Shown here in pieces: positions 43,107-52,035 of a stretch of DNA of 64,000 nucleotides. The stretch comes from Dyadobacter sp. CY261 (GTDB taxonomy: Bacteria > Bacteroidota > Bacteroidia > Cytophagales > Spirosomataceae): NCBI RefSeq assembly GCF_021440085.1, contig NZ_JAKCPW010000006.1, positions 452,067 through 516,066 of the forward strand. Direction: 5' to 3'. Every line of letters begins with the position of its first letter. The first letter of the stretch is position 1. Made by a program: the position numbers and the translations under genes. A model generated the notes under the pieces. It ran no database searches and was not told where the DNA came from. It saw only the letters and a program-made list of their open reading frames with translations.

Positions 43107-43143
43107 TTGTACAAATCTAATAAATTGTACAAAACTAATACAA
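43107..43143 (-). promoter_or_regulatory. Promoter and paired TTGTACAA palindromes before the AraC gene
   Basis: TTGTACAA, itself a perfect palindrome, occurs at 43107-43114 and 43125-43132, 18 bp apart. On the minus strand TAGATTTG (43112-43119) fits a -7 box, with a TTG at 43141-43143 as -33 (21-base spacer). The first palindrome overlaps the -7 box and the second lies in the spacer, which is typical of a repressor site. Confidence 0.55.
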
Positions 43144-43236
43144 GTATAGTTTCACAAAAATTTAAAAAAAAGTGATATTTTGATATTATTTTAATCCAAG
43201 ATTCAGAATAAAATCGACTTTCCCGGGAAAACCGGA

Positions 43237-44403
43237 TCATTTGAGAAGCTCACGGGCTATTACGAGTTTTTGGATTTCGGAGGTACCCTCATAAATCTGT
43301 GTAATTTTAGCATCGCGCATTAGCCTTTCAACATGGTATTCTTTCACATAACCGTAGCCTCCGTGCACCTGGACGGCCTCCGTTGTCACCCACATCGCTA
43401 TTTCAGATGCATACAACTTTGCCATCGCCGCTGCCTGAACGTAGTCCTTTCCTTCATCTTTCAACCGGGCGGCCCTATAAACAAGTAACCGGGCAGCCTC
43501 AATTTTCGTGGCCATTTCGGACAATTTGAATTGGATCGCCTGGTGTTCGGCGATTGGCTTGCCGAATGTCTTTCTTTCCTTGGAATATTTTAAGGAAAGT
43601 TCAAACGCACCTTCCGCAATTCCCAGTGCCTGTGCCGCGATCCCAATCCGACCGCCATTCAGCACATTCATCGCGAACTTGAAACCGAAACCATCCTCAC
43701 CGATCCGGTTTCCCGCAGGTACTTTTACATCTAAAAACATTAAACTATTTGTATCTGACGCCCGTATGCCCATTTTATCCTCTTTCTTGCCTACCGAAAA
43801 ACCTTCCCAACCCTTCTCGACAATTAATACATTAATCCCCTTATGCCGCAGTTCAGGATGCGTCTGCGCAATGACGAGGCACACCGACGATGTACCGCCA
43901 TTCGTGATCCAGTTCTTGGTGCCGTTCAATAAATAATGGTCACCATTCGGAAACGCAGTCGTGTGCTGTGAAGTGGCGTCTGAACCGGCTTCCGGTTCAG
44001 ACAGGCAAAATGCGCCGATGATCTCGCCGGAAGCGAGGCGGGTCAGATACCGCTGTTTTTGGTCCTCCGTACCATACTTTTCAAGCCCCCAGCAAACCAG
44101 CGAATTATTTACCGACATAATCACGCCGGCAGAAGCGTCGATCTTCGAAATCTCCTCCATCGCAAGCACATAAGCGAGCGTATCCATGCCGCCGCCGCCA
44201 TATTCAGGGGCTACCATCATACCCAAAAGGCCCAATTCAGCCATTTTACGCAACAAAGCCGGATCAAAATACTGGACTGTATCCCGTTCGATAACACCCG
44301 CAAGCAATTCGGTTTGTGCAAAATCACGTGCAGCGGCTTGCACAGCCAGGTGCTCTTCACTAAGGTTGAAGTCCATTCCGGAAAGTGGTTGCGTAGCTGA
44401 CAT
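43237..44403 (-). CDS. Acyl-CoA dehydrogenase (short-chain type)
   Basis: 388-aa flavoenzyme of beta-oxidation that passes electrons to ETF. The FAD/substrate region is CLSEPEAGSDATS and WITNGG. The catalytic base is the Glu in QIYEGTSEIQ near the C-terminus, the position used by butyryl-CoA type enzymes. GGYGYVKEYHVERLMRDAK completes the signature. The ATG at 44403 is used; the frame open to 44466 adds 21 atypical residues. It is monocistronic, and no etf genes are in view. Confidence 0.92.
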   Translation of the reverse strand: MSATQPLSGMDFNLSEEHLAVQAAARDFAQTELLAGVIERDTVQYFDPALLRKMAELGLLGMMVAPEYGGGGMDTLAYVLAMEEISKIDASAGVIMSVNNSLVCWGLEKYGTEDQKQRYLTRLASGEIIGAFCLSEPEAGSDATSQHTTAFPNGDHYLLNGTKNWITNGGTSSVCLVIAQTHPELRHKGINVLIVEKGWEGFSVGKKEDKMGIRASDTNSLMFLDVKVPAGNRIGEDGFGFKFAMNVLNGGRIGIAAQALGIAEGAFELSLKYSKERKTFGKPIAEHQAIQFKLSEMATKIEAARLLVYRAARLKDEGKDYVQAAAMAKLYASEIAMWVTTEAVQVHGGYGYVKEYHVERLMRDAKITQIYEGTSEIQKLVIARELLK

Positions 44404-44562
44404 AGAAGACGTTGATTTTTGAGGACGAAGATTTTCAAAAATAGGATTTCCAAAAACAGTATGCAAGCATACAATTGTCTAACCGATTAAAACTTTGGGT
44501 TTTGAAGCTCAATTTGAAGAAAAGTTGTCTTAAGTTTGCGCCCTGATCACGACAGATTACAC

Positions 44563-45834
44563 ATGCCCGTCCTTACCGTTTTTTACATTAAGCTGCTCAT
44601 TAACCTCGCATTGACAATCGGAATTATCTGGACAATCAGCCGTTCGGATCTTTTCTTAAAATGGCAGCAGGAAAACGACAGATTGATTTTTACGCTGGGT
44701 TTCGTGCTTTTCCGGCTCATTCCCTGGATCGGCATTTTCCTTATCATCAACGAGGAACCGCGCGGCGATATCCCCTTCTTTTTCTACAAAGCGGAAGGCG
44801 CCAAGGCCGGCGGGTTCGTATACCGCGATTTCTGGTCGTACCATGCACCGCTTTACGCCTACATTATCAGCATTCCGGTGTGGATCTGGCATAATGCACG
44901 GGCTATTGTACTTTTTATGGTATTGATGGAAAGCGCTATTCTGTGGCTTACCTATGATACCTATAAAAGCAAGAGCCCGAAAGCGTTGCAACTGGCAGCC
45001 ATTTACTATATGCTTCCTGCCGCATTTATGTACATTCTGGTTGATGGGCAGGAAGAGGTGTGGTTCTGGGGCGCAGCGTTGCTGATCTGGCGCTACACTT
45101 TAAAAAACAGAAGCAATTACGAGGTCGGTATCGGGCTTTTATATGCGCTAACATTGCTGACCATTAAGGTGACATTCATATTTCTGCTTCCGGCGATGCT
45201 GGTCATGGTGAAAAAGCCGATTAAAATGCTGCTGGTCATGGCGGCGGTTGGCTTACCGGCAGTTGGTTTCTTATATTGGCAGATCGGCGATCTGTTCCTG
45301 ATGCCCATCCGGCATACTGAGCAGTTGATGACACCCAACTTGTTTTCCGTTTTAAGGCCTTTCATTGAAATCGTTTTTCATGTAGATGAGAAGAAATCCA
45401 CGCTTATCAACTGGATTGGATTGCTTTTCACGGTTTTCATACCGGTTTATATGGCCTTTAAAGCGCGTCATCGGCATATCAGTGAAGTTTTGCCGGGCAT
45501 TTTCATCGCCTGCTTTGTGTGCATGATGCTATTCCAGGCCAGTGCCATGGGCGCATATGTGATCGCCTACCTCATGGCCGTTCTGTTTGAAATCATTGAT
45601 ATCCGCAAAACGGTTCATGTGGTCGTTCTGCTCGCGCTGAACTGGCTTACGGTCGTGCAGCCATTTGTGTGGGTATATATCAAACAGCCCGCGTACAAAT
45701 CGCTGGGCATGTTCGCCAATGCTTCGTTCCTGTTTGAATACGGGTTGCAGATCTTGAATGTGCTTTGCTTCCTGTGGATTCTCCGCGAAACTTATCGCAA
45801 AGTGGTTCCGTCCCAAACTCTGGCAACGGCATGA
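44563..45834 (+). CDS. Polytopic glycosyltransferase-like membrane protein (copy 1)
   Basis: 423-aa protein with about ten transmembrane helices. The first large periplasmic loop holds EEPRGDIPFFFYKAEGAKAG and VYRDFWSYHAPLYAYI near residues 58-105, which resembles the acidic catalytic loop of GT-C transferases, and DGQEEVWFWG follows near residue 165. It probably moves a sugar from a polyprenyl phosphate outside the inner membrane. The ATG at 44563 is preferred to a TTG at 44536. Its stop overlaps the start of a paralogue. Confidence 0.75.
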   Translation: MPVLTVFYIKLLINLALTIGIIWTISRSDLFLKWQQENDRLIFTLGFVLFRLIPWIGIFLIINEEPRGDIPFFFYKAEGAKAGGFVYRDFWSYHAPLYAYIISIPVWIWHNARAIVLFMVLMESAILWLTYDTYKSKSPKALQLAAIYYMLPAAFMYILVDGQEEVWFWGAALLIWRYTLKNRSNYEVGIGLLYALTLLTIKVTFIFLLPAMLVMVKKPIKMLLVMAAVGLPAVGFLYWQIGDLFLMPIRHTEQLMTPNLFSVLRPFIEIVFHVDEKKSTLINWIGLLFTVFIPVYMAFKARHRHISEVLPGIFIACFVCMMLFQASAMGAYVIAYLMAVLFEIIDIRKTVHVVVLLALNWLTVVQPFVWVYIKQPAYKSLGMFANASFLFEYGLQILNVLCFLWILRETYRKVVPSQTLATA

Positions 45835-47072
45835 GCATAGTCCTGGCCAAAACCGCTATCAGCGTTGCCGCATTGTTCCTAACGGCTGCATTGCTTTTTA
45901 AAAAAGGCTTGTTGACAGATTGGCTGGAAAAGAAATCTGCAAATGCCGTCTTGGGCGTCACATGGGTAGTACTCCGACTTCTGCCATTCATTGCCGTCTA
46001 CCTCGTCGCCAACATGGAGCCAACATCAGACGTAAACGGCTTCTGGGACGAAGGCAGCAAGGCGTCGGTCGGGCAAGTCGTGTATCGCGATTTCTGGTCG
46101 CCCTATTCCCCACTTTACGCATACTTCCTCGGTATCTGGCTCAAACTTTGGTACAGCCCCAAAATGATCGTGCTGACGATGGCTGCTATGGACGGCATTG
46201 CATTGTTCGTATCCTACCATTTTTTCAGGCCATTCCAATCCCGCGGCACATTTCTTTTCCAGGCCATCATTTATCTGCTTTTGCCGGGCTCACTTGTGTT
46301 GTGTGTGATAGGCGCGCAAGAGGATGTTTGGATGTGGCTTTTTGTAATCCTCGCCTACCTCGTGCGGGAGCGTACGTTGCGTGTAGAATGGTATGCGATC
46401 ATTCTCGCGATCGGCCTGCTGATGACAAAAGCTATTTTCGTCCTCATTATGGTTCCATTGTTTTTGGTCGAAAAACAGAAAATCCGTTTTGTTATTCCCA
46501 TTGCCATTATCGGCATTATCTCGCTCGCTGTGTTATACCCGCTGGTAGGCCTGGAATTTATGCAGCCTTTGGACGAAGCCAAAACACTCCGCGCTCCTAA
46601 CATACCTTCCATACTCAACCCTTGGTTTTACGATTCCATTGGTGTAGGAGAAAAATTCTGGAACTGGATCGGGCTGGTAGCTTCCGTAGGGCTGGCTTGC
46701 CTGGCTGCCTGGCGGCTTCGTAATGCCGATTTCCGGGTAATGCTTTCTAAAGTCTGGATCGTGTTATATGCTACGATAATGATCGTACAACAGAGCGCTT
46801 ACAGCAATTACATCTTCCTTTTCCTGATCCCGCTGGTATTCTATGTGATTGATTGGAAGAACAAAACACAGGTTACGATCCTTTTCGTATTCAACTTGCT
46901 CTGCGTCGTGCATCCGTCTTATTGGTGGCGGCTCGGGATGCCCTGCTATATGACGCCGTCGGACACCACAGCTTCATCGGAGTTGCTAATCGATTATTCC
47001 ATGCAAACCGTCATTGTACTCCTCACGGGTTATTTCATCTGGCTTGCCTTTCCCAAAAAGCACGAAGTTTAA
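45831..47072 (+). CDS. Polytopic glycosyltransferase-like membrane protein (copy 2)
   Basis: 413-aa paralogue of the preceding gene. It keeps the same order of features: NMEPTSDVNGFWDEGSKAS, VYRDFWSPYSPLYAYFL, an IGAQEDVWMW segment and about ten membrane helices. Its ATG overlaps the stop of copy 1 (ATGA), so both are translated together and may act as a pair or heterodimer. An in-frame start at 45765 lies inside copy 1 and is not used. Identity is clear by motif order rather than by close similarity. Confidence 0.75.
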   Translation: MSIVLAKTAISVAALFLTAALLFKKGLLTDWLEKKSANAVLGVTWVVLRLLPFIAVYLVANMEPTSDVNGFWDEGSKASVGQVVYRDFWSPYSPLYAYFLGIWLKLWYSPKMIVLTMAAMDGIALFVSYHFFRPFQSRGTFLFQAIIYLLLPGSLVLCVIGAQEDVWMWLFVILAYLVRERTLRVEWYAIILAIGLLMTKAIFVLIMVPLFLVEKQKIRFVIPIAIIGIISLAVLYPLVGLEFMQPLDEAKTLRAPNIPSILNPWFYDSIGVGEKFWNWIGLVASVGLACLAAWRLRNADFRVMLSKVWIVLYATIMIVQQSAYSNYIFLFLIPLVFYVIDWKNKTQVTILFVFNLLCVVHPSYWWRLGMPCYMTPSDTTASSELLIDYSMQTVIVLLTGYFIWLAFPKKHEV

Positions 47073-47135
47073 CTTTATTTAACGGCTTGCTGTCGACATG
47101 GGTTTTTACATTTGGGACTACTCAAAAACGCCCGA

Positions 47136-48476
47136 ATGCAGCCCGTCGATCGCCATACCTTCAAGGAATTGCAACTTTTGCCTGAAAACGGCCGCTCGGG
47201 AAGCATTTTCAATTTCTACAATCAAACCGAAACCCTCGGCGGTGCCGATTATCTCAAGAGTATCATTACCAAGCCCAAGGATACGCTCGGCCAAATCCTC
47301 CGCTTCCAGCAGTTACTGAAAGCGATCGCAGCACACCCGAACGCATGGCGCGTCAATATCGCAAAAGCATACGCAGCGGCGGCAGAAAGCTATTACGCAT
47401 TGAGCGTCGCGCATTCGATGTCCCAGGATGCTATGAAGCATTGGGTAGATACCTGGTGGTATTCGGCGAAAAACCGGGCAGAATTTTACCGGATTCAAAG
47501 TGGGGTGTTGGCGACATTACGGCTGGTTCGGGCTATTCAGTTGACATTGAACAACCTGTCGGAAACTGTAATTCCCGACGAGCTCTCGGAGGATATTGCG
47601 GAGCTCCGGAAATTTATCTTCTCTCCTGTTCTGTCATTGTTTCTTAAAGGGAATGATAGCAAGCTTTCGAAAAGTTCCACATTTTACCTCGACTATCATT
47701 TCCGGATCAGCCATAGAAACGAGTTCAGGCAAATGCTCGACACTCTTTACCGACTCGATGCCTGTATGGCCATCGTGAAAACTGCACGAAGGCATCAGCT
47801 CGCATTTCCGGTTTTCGACCTGCATGCAAAAGAGCTGCGTACAGAGGCCGCCTGGCATCCGCTGATAGCGGCCGCGGTAGCGAATGATCTCGCATTGGCC
47901 GACGATCATTCCGTTTGTATCCTGACCGGTGCAAATACGAGCGGCAAAACAACTTTCCTCAAAACCTGCGGCGTCATTGTCTACCTCGCACATCTGGGCT
48001 GGCCTGTACCGGCAACATCGCTTCACCTGACTTTTATAGATCGTCTTTTTACCTCGATTCACCTCTCCGACGACCTTGACCTGGGTTTCAGCCATTTTTA
48101 CAAAGAAATGATGCGTATTAAACAGATCTCACAAGCGTTGAGCAATGGCGAAAACTGTTTTGTGATCGTGGATGAATTATTCAGAGGCACCAATCAGGAA
48201 GATGCATTGCATTGTTCCAAAACGGTGCTCGATGGCTTCGCAAATTTCACCGGCTCCTATTTCCTCGTCTCAACCCATCTTCACGAACTGATCGGCCACT
48301 ATGACAAACGCATGAAGTTTAGTTTCCGTTGTTTCCGCACCCACATTACCGATAGTCAATTCCATAACACATTTAAAATAGAAGAAGGCGCAGCGTTCGA
48401 GAAAGTAGGGCGTCTCATTATGGATCAGACAGGCGTGACCGCCCTGTTACGAAATGCGGGAGGCCCACTAACATGA
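47136..48476 (+). CDS. Stand-alone MutS-like ATPase (MutS domain V type)
   Basis: 446-aa protein that keeps the clamp and ATPase parts of MutS but lacks the mismatch-recognition and connector domains. The ATPase has Walker A LTGANTSGKTTFLKT near residue 268, SHFYKEMMRIKQI, Walker B FVIVDELFRGTNQEDAL near residue 346, and STHLHEL. Proteins of this plan occur in Bacteroidota beside true MutS; their job is not known. The ATG at 47136 is chosen over a TTG at 47112. It begins 63 bp after copy 2 of the membrane pair. Confidence 0.85.
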   Translation: MQPVDRHTFKELQLLPENGRSGSIFNFYNQTETLGGADYLKSIITKPKDTLGQILRFQQLLKAIAAHPNAWRVNIAKAYAAAAESYYALSVAHSMSQDAMKHWVDTWWYSAKNRAEFYRIQSGVLATLRLVRAIQLTLNNLSETVIPDELSEDIAELRKFIFSPVLSLFLKGNDSKLSKSSTFYLDYHFRISHRNEFRQMLDTLYRLDACMAIVKTARRHQLAFPVFDLHAKELRTEAAWHPLIAAAVANDLALADDHSVCILTGANTSGKTTFLKTCGVIVYLAHLGWPVPATSLHLTFIDRLFTSIHLSDDLDLGFSHFYKEMMRIKQISQALSNGENCFVIVDELFRGTNQEDALHCSKTVLDGFANFTGSYFLVSTHLHELIGHYDKRMKFSFRCFRTHITDSQFHNTFKIEEGAAFEKVGRLIMDQTGVTALLRNAGGPLT

Positions 48477-48489
48477 GAGCCTCCCGCAT
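48454..48489. repeat. 11-bp inverted repeat at the end of the MutS-like gene
   Basis: ATGCGGGAGGC (48454-48464) and GCCTCCCGCAT (48479-48489) pair across the stop codon at 48474-48476. No T-run follows. It lies between convergent genes and may work as a bidirectional stop. Confidence 0.6.
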
Positions 48490-48506
48490 CTAATTATCAA
48501 AATTTC

Positions 48507-49799
48507 TTATTCAATTACATCAAAGCCGCAATAGGGCACCAGCACACCAGGTACTTTTACTGTTCCGTTGGGTTGCTGATTGTTTTCGAGCAATGCGGCT
48601 ACAATACGAGGCAATGCCAATGCCGATCCGTTCAACGTGTGAAGCAGTTGCGTTTTCTTTTCGGCATTTTTATAACGCAGTTTCAGGCGGTTGGCCTGGT
48701 AGGTTTCAAAATTCGAAATCGAACTGCATTCCAGCCAGCGCTGCTGCCCGGCCGACCAGACTTCGAAATCGTAGGTCAATGCGGACGTGAAACCCATATC
48801 GCCGCCGCACAAGCGGAGAATGCGATACGGCAGTTCCAGCTTTTCCAGCAGGCTTTTCACGTGCGCCACCATTTCGTCGAGGGCTTTATAAGAATCCTCC
48901 GGCTTGTTGATTTGCACGATCTCCACCTTGTCGAACTGATGCAAACGGTTCAGCCCACGCACGTGCGCGCCCCAGCTTCCTGCCTCCCTTCGAAAGCAAG
49001 GCGTGAACGCTGCATTCTTAACTGGCAATTCACTCTCAGCGACAATGACGTCTCGGTAAAGGTTTGTAACCGGCACCTCGGCGGTCGGGATCAGGTAAAG
49101 ATCATCCTGCGCATCGTGGTACATTTGGCCCTCCTTGTCGGGAAGTTGTCCGGTAGCAAATCCGGAATCTGCATTCACCACGATTGGCGGCTGCACTTCG
49201 GTGTAACCCGCATTGCCGGCCTCATTGAGGAAGAATGCGATCATAGCGCGCTGCAAACGGGCGGCTTTGCCTTTGTACACAGGGAAACCCGCGCCCGTAA
49301 TCTTATTACCAAGCTCGAAATCGATGATGGGGGCCTGGTCACCGCCCAGCTTTTTGATGAGATCCCAGTGCGGCAATGCACCTTCATGCAATGTGGGCTT
49401 TGTACCGGCTTCCAGTACAGTTACATTGTCCTCGGCAGTACGACCTTCGGGAACACTTTCGTGTGGCAAATTCGGCAGCTTCACAAGCTCTTCGAGCAAT
49501 GTAGTTTCAACGCCCTTGTGTTCTTCCTCCAATGCCCTCGAACGCTCTTTTAATGCAGCCGTATTGGCCTTCGCGGCTTCTGCCTCCGCTTTTTGCCCCG
49601 ACTTCATCAAGGTGCCTATTTCTTTGGCTATGTTGTTGGATGCCGCGAGCGTATCGTCCAGTTCTTGTTGGATCTGGCGCCTCTTCGCATCGAGTCCGAT
49701 GATATGGTCTACCGCCTGTTCAGCATCTTTAAAGTGCTTTTTCGTCAACCCAGCGATCGTCAGATCCCGGTTTTCACGGATAAAATTGGTTTGTAACAT
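48507..49799 (-). CDS. serS: Seryl-tRNA synthetase
   Basis: 430-aa class II synthetase. The N-terminal 110 residues form the long antiparallel coiled-coil arm that reads tRNA-Ser. The catalytic motifs are motif 2 (FTPCFRREAGSWGAHVRGLNRLHQFDKVE) near residue 268 and motif 3 (NGSALALPRIVAALLEN) near residue 390, with the SerS-specific TAEVPVTNLYRD before them. It is preceded by lysC at 56 bp on the same strand, with a 7-bp tandem repeat in the spacer. Confidence 0.97.
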   Translation of the reverse strand: MLQTNFIRENRDLTIAGLTKKHFKDAEQAVDHIIGLDAKRRQIQQELDDTLAASNNIAKEIGTLMKSGQKAEAEAAKANTAALKERSRALEEEHKGVETTLLEELVKLPNLPHESVPEGRTAEDNVTVLEAGTKPTLHEGALPHWDLIKKLGGDQAPIIDFELGNKITGAGFPVYKGKAARLQRAMIAFFLNEAGNAGYTEVQPPIVVNADSGFATGQLPDKEGQMYHDAQDDLYLIPTAEVPVTNLYRDVIVAESELPVKNAAFTPCFRREAGSWGAHVRGLNRLHQFDKVEIVQINKPEDSYKALDEMVAHVKSLLEKLELPYRILRLCGGDMGFTSALTYDFEVWSAGQQRWLECSSISNFETYQANRLKLRYKNAEKKTQLLHTLNGSALALPRIVAALLENNQQPNGTVKVPGVLVPYCGFDVIE

Positions 49800-49821
49800 T
49801 GGCTGTCGGCTGTCGGCTGTG
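49800..49821. repeat. Three tandem GGCTGTC heptamers between lysC and serS
   Basis: GGCTGTC occurs at 49801, 49808 and 49815, with the last copy ending in G. The array sits directly after the serS start on its upstream side, so it lies in the serS leader. Confidence 0.8.
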
Positions 49822-49855
49822 GCGATCAGCTTTTTATATTTGTAAATGCTTTAGA

Positions 49856-51214
49856 TCAAGGCGCGGTGAAGATGTCCTTCATGGCATCTTCGTAAAAGAA
49901 CAGACGCTCGTTAAGCACGTTCAGTGCCTCCGCTTTGTATTTTGAATGGATCAGAAGCGATAGGTTGTGCTCAGAAGCTCCGTACGAAATCATTCTTATT
50001 GGAATATTTTTCATAGCATCAAGCACTTTCAGCGCAATGCCTTCCTTATCGGCACTGAAATTACCAACGATGCAAATAATATTCTGGTCGCGGTCATGTT
50101 CTTCCAAATCAGCAAATTCACGTAATTCAGCGCTAATCTGTTCCAGGTTTTCGGAGTTATCGATCGTTACAGACACCGACACTTCGGAAGTCGTGATCAT
50201 ATCCACCGGTGTTTTATACTTTTCAAAAATTTCAAACACCCTGCGAAGGAAGCCGTAAGCATTCAGCATACGGGTCGAGTGAATGTAAATCGCCGTGATA
50301 TTGTCTTTCGCTGCGATGGCCTTGATGTCGCGGTCGGAGGTCTGGGTAGCGATCAGCGTTCCAGGGGCTTCCGGCTGCATGGTATTTTTCAAACGGACCG
50401 GCACGCCTCTCAGTTTGGCAGGCGTGATAGTGCTTGGATGCAAAATTTTCGCACCGAAATAAGCCAATTCAGCCGCTTCTTCGAACGTCAGCTCACGAAT
50501 TGGGAAAGTACGTTTCACAATGCGGGGGTCGTTGTTATGCATTCCGTCGATGTCGGTCCAAATTTGGATTTCATCGGCGCGAATGGCACCACCGATCAAA
50601 GAAGCCGTATAATCAGAACCGCCTCTTTTCAGATTGTCGACTTCCTCACGAGGATTACGGCAAATGAAGCCTTGCGTAACGATCGTTTGCTTGTCGGTAT
50701 ATTGGTTCAAAATCGTCACCAATTTCTCTTCAATCGTTGCCAGTTCCGGCTCGCCATCGGCATCAATACGCATGAAATCCAATGCGGGCAGCAACACAGC
50801 GCTTTCGCCTTTTTCTTCCAAATACGCCTGGAACATTTTGGTACTCAATATCTCCCCTTCGGCGACCAGCTCTTTCTCTTGCTTGATCGTGAACGGCTTA
50901 ACCCCCACTACTGATTTGATGAAACCAAACTCCGCATCAACGATCTGGTGACCATTCGACAGTCCTTCGGGCGTCGAATACAGTTCCTTGATAAACAGAT
51001 CATAATGGTTCTTCAATTCCTCGATCAAAGCTGCAGCCTTGGCATCGTCGTACGATTTGGCTGCCTCTCCGATAGCGATCAGGGCGTTGGTTGAGCCAGA
51101 CAATGCTGACAACACCACGATTTTACGATTAGGATCATTGTTGAGGAGTTCGCGGATTGAATGCATACGCTCAGGCTTTCCTACCGAAGTGCCGCCAAAT
51201 TTCCAGACTTGCAT
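49856..51214 (-). CDS. lysC: Aspartate kinase
   Basis: 452-aa monofunctional aspartokinase that phosphorylates aspartate toward lysine, threonine and methionine. It has KFGGTSVGK at the N-terminus, the catalytic RGGSDYTASLIGGAI near residue 207, TDIDGMHNNDPRIV near residue 229, and AELAYFGAKILHP. The C-terminal 150 residues form the tandem ACT domains (VDMITTSEVSVSVTID) that sense lysine or threonine. There is no fused homoserine dehydrogenase. The repeat-rich spacer separates it from ribH upstream. Confidence 0.95.
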   Translation of the reverse strand: MQVWKFGGTSVGKPERMHSIRELLNNDPNRKIVVLSALSGSTNALIAIGEAAKSYDDAKAAALIEELKNHYDLFIKELYSTPEGLSNGHQIVDAEFGFIKSVVGVKPFTIKQEKELVAEGEILSTKMFQAYLEEKGESAVLLPALDFMRIDADGEPELATIEEKLVTILNQYTDKQTIVTQGFICRNPREEVDNLKRGGSDYTASLIGGAIRADEIQIWTDIDGMHNNDPRIVKRTFPIRELTFEEAAELAYFGAKILHPSTITPAKLRGVPVRLKNTMQPEAPGTLIATQTSDRDIKAIAAKDNITAIYIHSTRMLNAYGFLRRVFEIFEKYKTPVDMITTSEVSVSVTIDNSENLEQISAELREFADLEEHDRDQNIICIVGNFSADKEGIALKVLDAMKNIPIRMISYGASEHNLSLLIHSKYKAEALNVLNERLFFYEDAMKDIFTAP

Positions 51215-51221
51215 AACTGAT

Positions 51222-51436
51222 TTGAATGATTGAATGACTGAATGATTGAATTTTCAATGACTGAATGAGTGAATTTCGAATGAGTGAATGAGTGAGTGAA
51301 TATGTGGCTTATGAATGAGCCGCCGTGCAAGCGGAATGAACAAATGTTGATTCCGTAACCCGTAATTGAACAAGTCAATGACTTCTGAATAGTTTCCAAG
51401 GAAACATTCACTCATTCACTCATTCAATCATTCAAA
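51222..51436. repeat. Repeat-rich spacer between lysC and ribH with inverted TGAATGA arms
   Basis: Left arm 51222-51300 is about eight TGAATGAx units with ATTTTCAATG and ATTTCGAATG interruptions. Right arm 51404-51436 is the reverse complement type (CATTCACTCATTCACTCATT). The two can pair into a long imperfect hairpin of about 30 bp with a loop of about 100 bases. The last codons and stop of ribH (TTG AAT GAT TGA) are themselves part of the right arm. The middle (51305-51400) has no repeat and no gene. Confidence 0.7.
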
Positions 51437-51918
51437 ATTAGCTTGAGCCCGAGCATTTTGATCGCCGTCATCGCAGCTTCGTCGCCTTTGTTGCCATGAA
51501 CGCCGCCTGATCGTTCGAGTGCCTGCTCCATATTGTTAGGTGTCAGTACGCCGAAAATCACAGGTTTGTCATATTTCAGGCTCACATTCGTGATGCCCTG
51601 CGCTACTGCGTGGTTGATGTAGTCATTATGCTTGGTTTCGCCTTGGATTACTACGCCCAATGCGATCACGGCATCGATATCGGCACGTTGTGCGAACCAT
51701 TGTGACCCCATGGTAAGCTCAAAGCTTCCCGGCACATTACCTCTGAAGATATTTGCCGCGAGCGCCCCGTAGGTGATCAGCGTCTGGTATGCGCCTTCAA
51801 ACAACTTCTCGGTCACTTCGCTATTCCATTCGGCCACAACGATTGCGAATCTTTTATTGCTGATATCCGGAAGTCCTTCCGTTGTAAATACACTCAGATT
51901 TTTATCGGCACTTGACAT
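51424..51918 (-). CDS. ribH: 6,7-Dimethyl-8-ribityllumazine synthase
   Basis: 164-aa enzyme that joins the pyrimidine and dihydroxybutanone phosphate in riboflavin synthesis and assembles into a capsid-like shell. It has VVAEWNSEVTEKLFEGA, the substrate motif VPGSFELTMGSQWFA near residue 61, and IALGVVIQGETKHNDYI (His general acid) near residue 83. It ends FGVLTPNNMEQALERSGG. Other rib genes are not adjacent. Its stop codon lies within the TGAATGA repeat. Confidence 0.95.
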   Translation of the reverse strand: MSSADKNLSVFTTEGLPDISNKRFAIVVAEWNSEVTEKLFEGAYQTLITYGALAANIFRGNVPGSFELTMGSQWFAQRADIDAVIALGVVIQGETKHNDYINHAVAQGITNVSLKYDKPVIFGVLTPNNMEQALERSGGVHGNKGDEAAMTAIKMLGLKLILND

Positions 51919-51976
51919 TGCAGTTGATTTTCAGTGATTTTTAAAAAGCATACTTTAAAATTCGGCTTAAACGAAT

Positions 51977-52014
51977 AAAAAAAGGATAAAACCATGGTCG
52001 GCTTTATCCTTTTT
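51977..52014 (-). terminator. Intrinsic terminator after the TPR protein gene
   Basis: AAAAAAAGGATAAA (51977-51990) pairs with TTTATCCTTTTT (52003-52014) around a 12-base loop. A- and T-runs on both sides allow both directions. It lies 22 bases past the TPR gene stop. Confidence 0.85.
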
Positions 52015-52035
52015 CAGAAACAGAATGGTTAACCA

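Noticed and set aside
45920..46600. 226-codon alternative plus-strand frame in the membrane protein gene
   Set aside because: Arg/Pro/His-rich shadow frame inside a gene with clear transmembrane pattern.
48573..49553. 326-codon open frame on the plus strand inside serS
   Set aside because: It is fully antisense to serS, which has all synthetase motifs, and its own product lacks any recognisable pattern.
51222..51300. TGAATGAx tandem run read as a CRISPR array
   Set aside because: Units are 7-8 bp without spacers, there are no cas genes, and the run is low-complexity.
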